Both the position numbers and the translations under genes were made by a program. A stretch of 64,000 bases of DNA from Mactra quadrangularis (taxonomy: Eukaryota; Mollusca; Bivalvia; Venerida; Mactridae), in assembly GCA_025267735.1 (NCBI GenBank), contig CM046299.1, positions 32,812,887 through 32,876,886 of the forward strand, given 5' to 3'. Below, in pieces: positions 45,442-56,899 of the stretch. Positions within the stretch are counted from its first letter, which is position 1. Each line of letters begins with the position of its first letter. The notes beneath the pieces are model-generated. The model did no database searches. It was not told the origin of the DNA and worked only from the letters and a program-made list of their open reading frames with translations.

Positions 45442-46360
45442 CTAATTGGAATAATATAAATTATCTCTTCTTTCAAAACTTTTGAAAATGTATGTTCCTA
45501 ACTTATTTAAAATAGATTGATTTGTCGAAGATATAAGGTCCAAAAATTTGGGAATGTTCGGTCTTTTCCAATAAAATTGTTTAATAAGATCTTTTCTTAA
45601 ATCATAATATAATGGACATTCTAGTAAAAAGTGAAATTCGTCCTCAAGTCTGTTACATAGTTGACATTTTCTTTCATTTCTTGGAATTTTATTAGGTTTA
45701 TGCCATCTGCCAGTTTCAATTTCTAATCTATGTGATGATAAACGTAATTTTGAAATAACAATTCTAAACTTTTTAATTTTAACTAAATCTTAAGTACGGT
45801 TTGAAGCCAAATTCAGAAAACAAAATATAAGTGCTAGCTCTTTATGAATTACTGAGTTGATACTGCCAGTCTTGTACAAAAATATCATTAATTCTTTGTT
45901 GAAATACTTTCAAAAAATTAATTTACATTATTAACACCTTGGTGAAACCAAACATCATTAAAACCTAAATTTTCTAATAAATTTTTAACATGTAATGCCC
46001 AATTTGCTTTTCCAGGGTATAATGAAATATCATTTAACATCAAATTGTAAATAAGATTAGTATACTTTCGATCATCTTGACACAAACAAGTAATTTTTAA
46101 CCAAAATCTGATGATATTAACCATTCTCATAGTTTTTAAAGGTCTGCGACCTAATTCCCCGTAAACAAAATTAGTCTGAGTGGTAAGTTTGACTCCGAGC
46201 AAATTCTTTAAAAAATGTAAATGAGTGCGTTCTAACACATCTGCATTGGCAAACACCCATATTTCAGAACCATAATTTAGTATAGGTATGATCAATTTGT
46301 CAAATAGTGATAATATAAGACTAATGGTTAAATTTGGAAACTTGACCAAATAAGTCTTAA
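45442..46360 (-). pseudogene. LINE C, 3' fragment of ORF2
   Basis: Minus-strand frames read SLFDKLIIPILNYGSEIWVF, TNFVYGELGRRPLKTMRM, IIRFWLKI and GKANWALHVKNLLENLGF. After a break around 45800-45918 they continue with a CCHC-like ERKCQLCNRLEDEFHFLLEC and WKRPNIPKFLDLISS to a stop at 45442. This matches the last third of LINE A ORF2 in layout but not closely in sequence, so it is a different family of the same group. It is 5'-truncated. Confidence 0.8.
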
Positions 46361-46779
46361 ATTTAAATAGTCAAGGCATTTCTTGAAACGATGCTGTCCA
46401 ACTCTTTAAAACATCCCAGACACGCCAATTACTTTAAATTCCTTTTGGTATCACTAGAAATGTCCTTACCGTGATGAATAAATTTACCCGCCCGTTAAAT
46501 ATCAACCTTCCAGAAAAAGCGACCACGCTACACAAATGTTCTACACTTATGATTCAGGAAAGTTTAAATGGAATGACGTCAAGATAGTGAAAATCAATAC
46601 AGAGTAAAAGCGCGCGTGTAATCGACGTGGTGTGTTAGTTATTAAGGATTTTTCTCATTTATTCACTTTTCTTCATAAAATACATGAAAATAGTTGTTCA
46701 TGTTTTGAACAGTACCAAATAATTTATTTATCATTCATAAAAATATTTTTAAACCGTTCAACTAAATTCAAACGTCAAC
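46361..46779. other. No gene seen
   Basis: AT-rich, without frames or repeats of note. Confidence 0.35.
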
Positions 46780-47963
46780 ACAACGTCGCTTGCCGACGTT
46801 GGATCGACGTCATGATTTAGACGTTAGGTTAACGTTGACTCGTAGTCGGCGACGTTGCGAATAAAATCCAACGTTATTCTGGCGTTGTATAGCCGTCACG
46901 TGTTTGCTGGGAGCGTTAAACAATGCAAATAAATTCTGATTACCTCTATTAGCTGATCAATCACATTACATAAAACAAAACATTGTTCAATATTATACAA
47001 TTAGATCTACAAAAAAAACAAATGGAAATATATAAAATCATCAAACCCAACGTCGACACGACGCCGACTCGTGACGTTGGGACGACATCGTGTATCAGAC
47101 GACGATCTGACGTTAGATTGTGGTTTGCGTTGTCGTGACGGAAATCCAATGTTTAAATGACGTTGTAGCAACGTCGATTCGTGACGTTGGGACGACATCG
47201 TATTTCAGACGTCGGTCTGACGTTGGATTGTGGTAGCCGATGTCGTGACGGAAATCCAACGTTTCAATGACGTTGTAAGCGACGTCGATCTCGAGACGTT
47301 AGGACAAAATCGTGTTTCAGACGTCGGGTTGGCGTTGGATTGTAGTTGGCGATGTCGTGACGGAAATCCAACGTTTCAATATCGTTGTAGCAACGTCGAT
47401 CTCGTGACGTTGGGACGACATCGTGTTTCACACGTCGAGTTGACGTTCGAATGTGGTTTGCGTCGTCGTGACTGAAATCCAACATTTAAATGACGTTGTA
47501 GCGACGTCGATTCGTGACGTTGGGACGACATCATATTTCAGACGTCGAGCTGACGTTTAATTGTGGTTTGCGTTGTCGTGACGGAAATCCAATGTTAAAA
47601 TGACGTTGTATCGACGTCGATACGTGACGTTGGGACAACATCGTGTTTCAGGCGTTGGGTTGACGTTGGATTGTAGTTTGCGTCGTCGTGACGGAATTCC
47701 AACATCTTAATGACGTTGTAGCGACGTCGATTCGCGACGTTTGGACGACATTGTATTTCAGACGTCAATCTGACGTTTGATTGTGGTTTGCGTTGTCGTG
47801 ACGGAAATCCGATGTTTAAATGACGTTGTAGCGACTTCAATTAGTGACGTCGGGACGACATCGTGTTTCAGACGTCAGATTGACGTTGGATTGTGGTTTG
47901 CGACGTCGCAACGTAAATCCAACGTCTAAATGACGTCGTAACGACGTCACGTGTTTGCTGGGC
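46780..47963. repeat. Minisatellite: eight ~110-bp units rich in ACGTC/GACGTT, with CACGTGTTTGCTGGG at two edges
   Basis: The anchor GTGACGTTGGGACGACATCG or a variant recurs at 47071, 47181, 47293, 47404, 47514, 47624, 47734 and 47844, a steady spacing of 110-112 bp. Units share GACGTTGTAGCGACGTCGAT, TTTCAGACGTC and GTTGTCGTGACGGAAATCCA. CACGTGTTTGCTGGG closes the array at 47949-47963 and also occurs at 46898-46912, after a related non-tandem block (46780-46912). This suggests one or two non-autonomous elements with a CCCAGCAAACACGTG terminus and an expanded core. Confidence 0.85.
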
Positions 47964-49239
47964 TTTACCCCACTTTGTAGCCTCATTTTGAAATGAATTT
48001 GTTGGATAACATATCTTCTTAATACAGTCACATTGGCTGGCTAGCACAGTACCCTTTTTCTCTGTTATAATCCAGGGGGAAAGGGGCTTCTCTCTCATTC
48101 TCTGGGAGTGCATGACCTGAAAAAAAGTAAAAAAAGAATATAAACAAGACAATATAGGCTGAAGTCAGGTTCACATCTAATAAAATCTAATAAAAGTTTT
48201 TTAATCTAATAAGTTATTGCTTGATATTGGCTGTCCCTAGCATAGAGTTCTCTTTATGTTGTTATTGGAGAAATCCCAGGTCAATAGTGCAGTTTATAGT
48301 GCGCTTGGTTTTAGAATTTCTTGTCCTGAAGGGGGAACGGGTTCTAATCCAACCTTCACTTCAGAGGTTATACCCTTCCATTAAGATTTGACAATAATGC
48401 CAATAAACATCCATTTAAAAAGTATATGGCCAGAATTTGAAAGGTAGACCACCTAGTTTTCCGTCCGAAATAGTGAATATCCGAATTCCGTGACACTAGA
48501 CGAAAACCGATTTTATTTGAAAGCATCTCATCATTTATAAAATAGTTAACAAGCATACATATACTCGGAATATACTCAAAATGATTATTTCAGTCTGATC
48601 TCCTTACGAAAAAATATAGACGGTAGAACTTGATTAGAATCTAGACATTGAACTGCGATTGAATCCATCGATCAAAAGAATCATTAAATATTGTTCAAAT
48701 GTTGCGGAAAAGGAAATAATCAGTTAAATAATGCTAAAATATAGTCTTATTTTACAAATATAGATCGATGTAGGCTTAAAACGGACAAATTCGCGCACTT
48801 ATCAATCTCCGGCCGAATCTGCAGAAAATTCATCTTCAGACTCCGTCAGGGACTCTTTCGAGGCTTAATTCTTTTATTAAGTACTAATTGGAGATGTGAT
48901 TTATACTAGTACGGCTTTAATACTTCATTTTCCTGATAGACATTGTTAAAATCAAACGATAGTCCCTTTTTTAATCAAATACATGACCACTATGCGAGTA
49001 TCGCTATAGACAGCTAATTGAACCAAAATAGCGGATGTTCAAAACTGACGAATAATCAGGGGAGATCACTCTCGCGGTACTTCCAATTCCCAGTGTGGTA
49101 TTTCGGTCTTTTTCCGTGCTTTACCGTTTTACTCGGTATTTTTTTTTACGAAAAAAATGTTGATATGTAGTCTTGAACATGTTTAAAACGTATTTTATCG
49201 GGAAAAAACGAATTTATAGAAGACCTTTTAATAAAGGTA
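47964..49239. other. No gene seen
   Basis: Minus frames at 47868-48152 and 48368-48556 show no motif. Nothing else was recognised. Confidence 0.35.
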
Positions 49240-49545
49240 ATATATATATATAGCGAGATAGTCAATACCGTACTTGAAAAATTCATTTATAACATAATCA
49301 CACTCCCTGACCTTCCTACGTTTAATTCTCTACACGCCCTCGTGATCTCTGACAGAGATATTTCAATGTCTAATTCAGAAAACATTACTTGTAATTCCCC
49401 GTTTAAAAATCTATTGTTAAAATAAACAACGTCCTCGTCTGGTTGAAAAAACACCGTATTGGGGTCATTGACCGCTTTAAAATAATTTGTTCTTGCCCTT
49501 GAATAGATGCATACTTGCAAAAGCCATTTCATTCTTGTAAGTTCA
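49240..49545 (-). pseudogene. LINE D relic (start of RT domain)
   Basis: The minus strand reads FLNGELQVMFSELDIEISLSE-like text, then ITRACRELNVGRSG. After a frameshift near 49300 it continues with INEFFKYGIDYLA. The order (EISLSEI, ACRELNVGRSG, NEFFKYG) is that of the early RT region of an APE-type LINE. About 300 bp remain. Confidence 0.65.
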
Positions 49546-49874
49546 CGTACTCCTTTATGTGCACTATCTCAAAATTATTAACATTACAGGCATACTCTTA
49601 ATTTGAAAAACCATATGTGTACTCCATTACGATCTGAGTGGGCTAACTGAATTTAAAGTACTCTCTTTTAAGTGTAAACGTTCAAACACCTATTCAAGAA
49701 GGCGGTGGCTCATGGGCCAATTGTGTTGATTGTAATCATTTGCAATTACATGCAAGTATATCTCTCATGTATCCTTGTGGTGCGGAGGCTGGATACCCGC
49801 CTCCATTGCACTTCCCCTTGTTGGAGTCCGAGGTGGCTGGGGAACCTGAGAGATGAATCATTATTATCTCAACC

Positions 49875-51126
49875 ATGGATCCTTTAACCTCTTCTAAAAA
49901 ACGTAAGTCTGACGAATCACCCAACATTTCAAATGAACAATCAAGTCAATCATCTTTTCCACGCTTTCTGGTAGTAGAAGCGTTGGGAGATGAAAAATTA
50001 GCACAGTTGAACCCGTTTGTCATTGAAAAGTCAATTTCTGCACTCATAGAAACTCCAAAATCGGTCAGGAAGCTCCGTGGTGGAGAACTCCTGATCAAGG
50101 TCCAAAGAAAACAACAATCAGATAAATTACTTAAATTAAGATCTTTTTTTAATATCAAAGCTTTTTGCACTGCACACAATACCCTCAATTCATCCAAAGG
50201 AGTCATTCGCTGCCCTGACCTTGCAGAAATGTCAGAGGCAGACATAGTAAATGAGCTAAGCTCTCAATGTGTTTCAAATGCCAAGCGTATTCTATCCACC
50301 AGAGACGGTAAACGTGTTCCCACTCACACATACATTGTAATATTTGATACCCCATTCTTCCATCCACTCTTCGAGTTGGGTATCTCAACGTTCGCGTTGA
50401 GATGTACATATCAAACCCGATGCAGTGTTACAAATGCTTTAAATATGGACATCATGAAACTAAATGCACTAGAGAGAATATATGCCGTAAATGTAGTACT
50501 TCTCATGCTGGTCCGCTTGAAAACTGTTCTAATGAAGTCAAATGTTCAAACTGTGGGGGTAATCATTTTGCAACCTCCCGTTCTTGCTTAGTCTGGAAGA
50601 CAGAAAAAGAAGTTCTCCGTGTTAAATATACACAAAGTTTGTCTTTTCCTGATGCACGCAAGCTTGTAGAAAGTTCCAAAAATAATTCTTATTCAGCTGT
50701 TGTATCAAAACCAGTTAAGATGGTTGATTCTGCTGTGCAGGTCAATTTATGTAAATGTTCTCTTTTGAAATCACTCCAGTTCAAAAACCGTCTCCTATTC
50801 TTTCACGTAATACGTCCAAAGCAAGTACAAGTTCACAGACAACATCTACAAGTACCTCATCTGTACCTCAGAGACGGGTCTCACAGGCTTCTCCGTCTCC
50901 TGAGCGGGTGATTCAAAGGCAATCACCCAAAAAGAAGGTCGTCCTAACCGACCGAGTTAGAAAAGCGGAGAGGGACCCTGTCCCGTCCTCCAACCGATTC
51001 GAGGCTCATATGAGCGACATCGAGTCGATGGAGGACGAGGACATGGGTGTCCACAGCTCTCCTCCCCGGTCTTCGGCGCGAAGTCCTGTTAAGTTTCCGA
51101 AGTTTTTACTTTTCGTTGAACCATGA
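49875..51126 (+). pseudogene. LINE B ORF1 (gag-like, CCHC zinc knuckles), two frameshifts
   Basis: It starts at ATG 49875 (context CAACCATGG). Residues 1-160 form a gag-like region (RKLRGGELLIKVQRKQQSDK, VIRCPDLAEMSE). A base missing near 50355 shifts the frame to TLRVGYLNVRVEMYISNPMQ, followed by three Cys knuckles (CYKCFKYGHHETKC, CRKCSTSHAGPLENC, CSNCGGNHFATSRSC). A second shift near 50755 leads to a Ser/Pro-rich basic tail (SASPSPERVIQRQSPKKK-like) and an acidic segment, stopping at TGA 51124-51126, which overlaps the ORF2 start as ATGA. ORF1 binds element RNA. The two breaks should abolish a full-length product. Confidence 0.85.
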
Positions 51127-54100
51127 GTCAAACTATACTTCAATGGAATTGTCGTGGTCTTAAATCAAATTACAACGATCTACTTCTTTTATTATCGAAA
51201 TACTCCCCGAAAGTTGTATGTCTTCAAGAAACATTCTTATCTACAAATGATAAAACATCAATAAAGGACTATACGCTTTACAATAAAATTTGCACAGACA
51301 CAATAAGAGCATCTGGTGGCTCAACAATTGCGGTTGCAAACTGTATCCCTCAACGACAAATTCAGATACAAACTAATCTGCAAGCCGTAGCCGTTGAAAT
51401 AACTTTACACAGACCTATTACAATATGCTCATTATATCTCCCTCCCAATTTATCTATAACTGTTGAAGACTTAGAAAATTTAACTAAACAACTCCCAGAA
51501 CCATTCTTTTTACTCGGCGATTTTAATGCGCATAATCCAATATGGGGAAGTACATCTACGAATAATAAAGGCAGCATTACAGAAAAGTTCATTGATAATG
51601 TTCAACTATGCCTTTTAAATAACAAGTCACCAACTTACTTACATCCAGCCACTGGAAGTTTTTATTGTATAGACCTCACATTATCACATCCATCAATATA
51701 CTTGGATTTTACCTGGTCAGTGCTTGACGAACAATATGGCAGTGACCATTTTCCATTGTTGTTAACTTTAAACGACTCTGTTCCAGTAAACAACCGCTCT
51801 TATTACAAATTCTCAAAAGCGAACTGGGAACAATTTAACAAATTGTGTTCTGGTGATTTAATAATCCCGAATTTTTCCAACTCTTCGGATAAAGCTAATC
51901 TCTTTGCGTCCACTCTATCAAAGCTAGCTGATGAGTGTATTCCTAAAACTTCAATGAAAAACTCAAGTAAAATTAAAAAACCATGGTTCAACGATGAGTG
52001 CAGAAGATCATATCGGAAACGAAAAGCAGTACTAAAGAAATTTCAGGTTTGTCCTACAGCTGCAAATCTAGACAATTATAGAATCCTAAGAGCACAAGCT
52101 CGTAGAACATTTAAGTTTTCTAAACGTAAATCATGGCAGTCATATGTTTCTAAAATTAACGCCAACACTCCAATTAAAAGAGTTTGGGAAGCAGTTCGTA
52201 AAATTAATGGTAAACACAAAAAAGTTCCTATTGCTCATCTCAAACGTAAAGATTCGAGCGTAGCAAAAACTACAAGAGATATAGCCAACACACTGGCAGA
52301 AACTTTTGAACATAATTCTTCTTCATCACACTACACTGAAGAATTTAAAAAGGTCAAATCTAACTTGGAAAAACAAAATATTAATTTTCATTCTAACAAC
52401 GAAGAAGAGTATAACACCCTCTTTACAACTGACGATTTAACCGATTCTATTAAGCATGCCAAAGATACAGCTGCTGGCCCTGATGAAATTTATTATCAAT
52501 TTTTAAAACACCTTCCATTGGTATCTCAACATTTATTGCTCGATATGTTTAATGATATATGGATATCTGGTAAAATTCCAGATTCCTGGAAAAAAGCTTT
52601 GATCGTTCCTATACCGAAACCGGATAAAGACAACACAGATCCCCTTAACTATCGACCAATATCTCTAACAAGTTGTATCTGTAAAACCTTTGAACGTATG
52701 GTTAATAAACGACTTTTCTGGTATTTAGAATCAAATGGTATTATTACTAATTTTCAGTCTGGTTTTCGAAAACAACGAAGTACAAATGATCATTTAGTAC
52801 GTCTTGAAACATTTATTAGAGAGGCTTTTGTCAATAAACAACACGTAGTTTCAATTTTCTTCGATCTTGAGAAAGCTTATGATACAACATGGAAATATGG
52901 TATCCTCAAGGATTTAAAAGATGCTGGTCTAAATGGTAGATTACCAATGTTCATTTCTAGTTTTTTGTCAGACAGAAATTTTCAAGTTAAAGTAGGATCA
53001 ACATTATCAGAGAGCCACGAACAAGAACAAGGCGTGCCGCAAGGCAGTATTTTATCAGTTACCCTCTTCGGGCTTAAAATTAATAATATTGTTAAGGCTA
53101 TAAACCCTGGTACAGATTGCTCATTATATGTTGATGATTTTTTAATTTGTTATCGATCTAAATATATTCGAAGTATCGAACGTCAATTACAACAGAACTT
53201 GGATAAAATTCAAAAATGGGCAACAGAAAATGGTTTTAAATTTTCCAAGTCAAAAACTTAATGTGTACATTTTTGTCGATTAAGAAAACATCATAATGAT
53301 CCCAAACTTTACATTTCTGGCTCTAAAATCCCAGTAGTAAATGAAGCTAAGTTTTTAGGCGTTACATTCGATAAAAAACTATCTTTTATACCACACTTAA
53401 AGTTGCTTAAAACAAAATGTATTAAAGCATTGAATCTACTTAAAGTACTTTCACATACTGATTGGGGATCTGATACCCAAACTTTACTAAAATTATACAG
53501 AAGTCTTGTTCGTTCAAAACTCGATTACGGATCAATAGTGTACGGATCAGCTCGCAAATCATACTTACAAATGCTATATACTATACACAACCAGGGCATA
53601 CGTATTGCCCTTGGTGCTTTTAAAACTTCACCTATTGAAAGTCTTTATGTTGAAGCTAACGAACCATCACTAAAATTACGTCGTCAACAACTTTCATTAC
53701 AATACGCAACTCGTATATCTTCTAACAAAAGAAACCCGGCACGAAATGTTATTTTTAAACCTGATTACACCAGCAAATTTGACAACAAACCAAACGAAAT
53801 TAAACCATTTGGCCTGCGCGTTAAAAACGACTTAGAAATGCTAAATATAAACATTTCTTCTGTGATACAAAACTTAGATGAAAATATCCCCCCTTGGACC
53901 TACAACATTCCAGACGTCAATATTGACTTATCAACTTTTCGTAAATCTTTCACCAGTCCTGAAGCTTTTACATCTGAATTTGTAAACATCTTGGAAAAAT
54001 ACAAAGATTTTACTCATTTATTTACCGACGGTTCCAAAGATGGAAACAAAGTTGGTTGCGCCGCATACGGAAACTCTTTCGTTGCAAGAATGCGACTGCC

Positions 54101-56558
54101 TGACAAAGCATCTATATTTACTGCCGAAATAAAAGCAATTGATCTGGCTTTAACATACATATCAAATAGTATAAATAACAAGTTTATTATTTTCTCAGAT
54201 TCTCTATCTGTATTACTAGCGATTAAAAATCGCAGTTCAGACAATAATCTTATTAAAAGTATCGAGTTAAAATTACATGATATTTTAAAATCAAAAATAG
54301 TACACCTCTGCTGGATACCAAGCCATATTGGTATACATGGAAATGAAAAAGTTGACATCCTCGCCAAAGAATCTTTAAACCTTCAACCAGTTGATCTAAA
54401 ATTACCCAGCAGTGACTTCAAGTGTTCGATCAATTCGTTAATTAAGTCGAAATGGCAAACAGTATGGAACAACGCTATTTTTAATAAGTTACATGAAATA
54501 AAGCCAACCCTTGATTCATCTCCATCAATCAAATTTTCTAATCGCCGAGATCAAATTGTGATTACGCGATGTAGAATAGGTCATACTAGATTAACACATT
54601 CATACAGATATCGGAACGTGCAAGTTGTCACACGGTACGGACGGTACACGCACGTTATACGAACACGGATTGCACGTTACACGATACACGAACACGTTAG
54701 ATAGCTTGATTTGCGGTAAAATACACGATTCCAAGTCTCGATACACGTTTAACACGATTGTTCGAAATCCTCGGCTTTTTTCGCCCAGAGAAAAACGTTT
54801 CAACGACGACACGTTAAACGACTAATGCGTCTCAAATGTAGAAAACAAAAATATTCTTCTGTTTCGTCGTAAATATGTAACTAAACAATATAATTTTTGT
54901 TAAATTTTATGAAAATCGAGTTTACCTGCTCAAATTCTTAAAAACAAAATGTTACAAGTTGGCTTAAATCGAATTTAAATTTACGCACACGATTGTCAAC
55001 TTCGAAATCACAGGAAAGACAAAGGAATAAAAATTTAAATATGTTACATTGGTTCATTACACAGTTAAGCGTGATTGTAAAGTATAATATTGTATCAATA
55101 AATTTATTAAATATCGACATTTTAAGTAGAAATTAAGGTACACGATAGGCGAGCAGTCATTACACGATAGACAAAGAAGAACACGATGGATATTTTTTTA
55201 TCAAACAAATTATGTAAGTACTTGATGTATTATAAAAATACAAACTGCAGAATAAAGAATAAGATAACTGTCAAAAATTGTTTATGTCATTCTTTGTAAG
55301 TTGGCATTATTCAGATTTAAAACCACACACACGATAGCCGGCGAAACCCACACGATAGAAAAAGAAATACACGTTTCAAGTTTTTTCTCTGTTTTATTTT
55401 CAAGCCATTCATGGTGAAAAATACTTTGAATTTGTATATTTTTTCAATCACGCGTAGACTGTGTTTTGAAAAAAATATAAGCATGTCATATTTGTATAAT
55501 GGTCGCCTTTTTAGTAGTATGTATACTAGATATAAACGTTTACATGCAGTGCTTGCGTGAAGACGCGGTATTAAGACAGTACACACACCTCGTGTTAACT
55601 TACTATTTTATGCCAACTACAAAATCGATATTTAAATAACAAGTTTTACATATAAATACGCGAATATGAGTGAATGATACAAATAAACTGTAAAAACTAA
55701 ATTATTTAATTAACTTTAAGAATTAAAACAATGATGACTTTTTTAATCATATAGAGTCGTGATAAACGAGTTCTTGACCAAGTGAGATGTCAATTATAAC
55801 AGTTTGTTTACTAAACGCTTTAGCCACTGACAAACAAAGAAAATGTTTGATGATTACGATTAATGAAAGCATGTGTTTACATTTTAAATATAATAATATT
55901 ATAATGATTATTTTAATTTAGTAACAACATTTCGGTTGGGCCGTAATTTAATTGACCGCAGATTGGTCCGGTATGAGCCGCAGTTTATCGACGTACGGCA
56001 TTTTAAACAGGAATTTCCGGTTTAAACATAGTCAACATTTATTCTAAACTCAACTTAATGAATCGCGGTTTTTCTTTTTGTTTACGGATGATGATTTGTC
56101 AACAATGCATAAGTATTTAATACATTTATACGTATGGATTTGTCAATATCTCGGGCACACGATACACGATAATAAAACGCAAAATCACAATATCTCGGAC
56201 CGATTTTTACCGTGTATTTACACGATGAGAGGTCTACACGTTACACGATTGAAATACACGGTGAATTGTACACGCACACGGTATGAATGATACACGCACG
56301 GTACACGCATGATACACGCACATTTCGGAAACTTGCACGATCCGAGATCTGTACCTTCTCAAAAGAGAAGAAGCACCTAAATGCATACCATGTGACGAGC
56401 ATTTCAATGTCAAACACGTTCTCCTTGACTGTCAGGATCTAAAATACATTCGTGACAAACATTTTAAAGTAAACTCACTTAAAGAACTTTTTGAATCTGT
56501 ACCATCATATGCTATACTTAACTTTTTGAAAGAAATAAATGTTTATAATAAGATATAG
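51123..56558 (+). pseudogene. LINE B ORF2: APE endonuclease, reverse transcriptase, RNase H
   Basis: The frame opens at ATG 51123. Endonuclease, residues 1-225: QWNCRG, LQETF (Glu), LGDFNAHN (Asp/Asn), YGSDHFPL (Asp/His). RT, about 450-700: TAAGPDEIYYQFLKHLP, YRPISLTSCICKTFERM, SGFRKQRSTNDH, FDLEKAYD at about 580 (Asp), QGVPQGSIL, YVDD at about 669 (Asp pair). One in-frame TAA at 53259 is the only nonsense codon seen before the insertion. Beyond it come FLGVTFDKKLSF, a thumb region, and RNase H (FTDGSKD, FTAEIKAIDLAL, FSDSLSVLLAI, WIPSHIGIHGNEKVD), with all four acidic residues. The frame is cut at 54604 by the TA-flanked element and resumes at 56354 with LLKREEAPKCIPC and KHVLLDC, ending at 56558. 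The reading is otherwise well preserved. Confidence 0.9.
54605..56351. mobile_element. 1.75 kb TA-flanked non-autonomous element with dense ACACG arrays
   Basis: Ends CAGATATCGGAACGTGCAAG and CTTGCACGATCCGAGATCTG are inverted over about 22 bp. TA flanks both sides (54603-54604 and 56352-56353), and excising the element with one TA restores the LINE ORF2 frame (codons H-S-Y-L-L-K-R). The first ~230 bp and last ~190 bp, with scattered inner patches, carry many copies of TACACG / ACACGAT / GTACACG. The interior is AT-rich with no transposase. The TA target suits Tc1/mariner; the assignment is inference. Confidence 0.85.
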
Positions 56559-56899
56559 AGTTGTACATTATTAATATAGTTTGAATTATTAGTATCATTA
56601 ATAGCTGTCGGCGCGATATGACCTTTTTGTGTTGGTGCGCCGTAAAACCCAAACAAACAAACAAACCAGGCTGAATTGTAAGAGGCTGTGGTACCTGAAC
56701 TCCAACACCCCAATAACAGTTCTTGAGCTTTTTCTGATATTGACATTGCTTGATATGATTGCCTTAGATAACCCAGCCTATCAGATGAAGGGTTCGATTC
56801 TGAACAAGTGGGTGAGGTTGACCCTGTGGGGAAGTCAGGAGATTTAGGAGCAAGGGAAGCAATATAGGGTATTGAATCGTCATCTCTAGTAGGTTCGAA

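Larger units (their letters stand above)
49697..56666 (+). mobile_element. Jockey-type LINE B, near full length, with a nested 1.75 kb element
   Basis: The 5' leader, ORF1 (from 49875), ORF2 (from 51123) and a 3' region ending GCGCCGTAAAACCC plus (AAAC)4 at 56651-56666 are all present. ORF1 and ORF2 overlap by ATGA. The 5' boundary is approximate. RNase H in ORF2 and CCHC knuckles in ORF1 fit Jockey-group elements. Removing the insertion at 54605-56353 restores the ORF2 frame. Confidence 0.85.

Noticed and set aside
47007..48031. Several minus-strand ORFs across the minisatellite
   Set aside because: They repeat every 110 bp with the DNA unit and are products of the repeat, not genes.
48290..48360. 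tRNA-like GGGTTCTAATCC word
   Set aside because: Isolated B-box resemblance without an A box or arms.
50203..51592. Minus-strand ORFs opposite LINE B
   Set aside because: They are shadows of the LINE ORF1 and ORF2 frames, which carry the recognisable domains.
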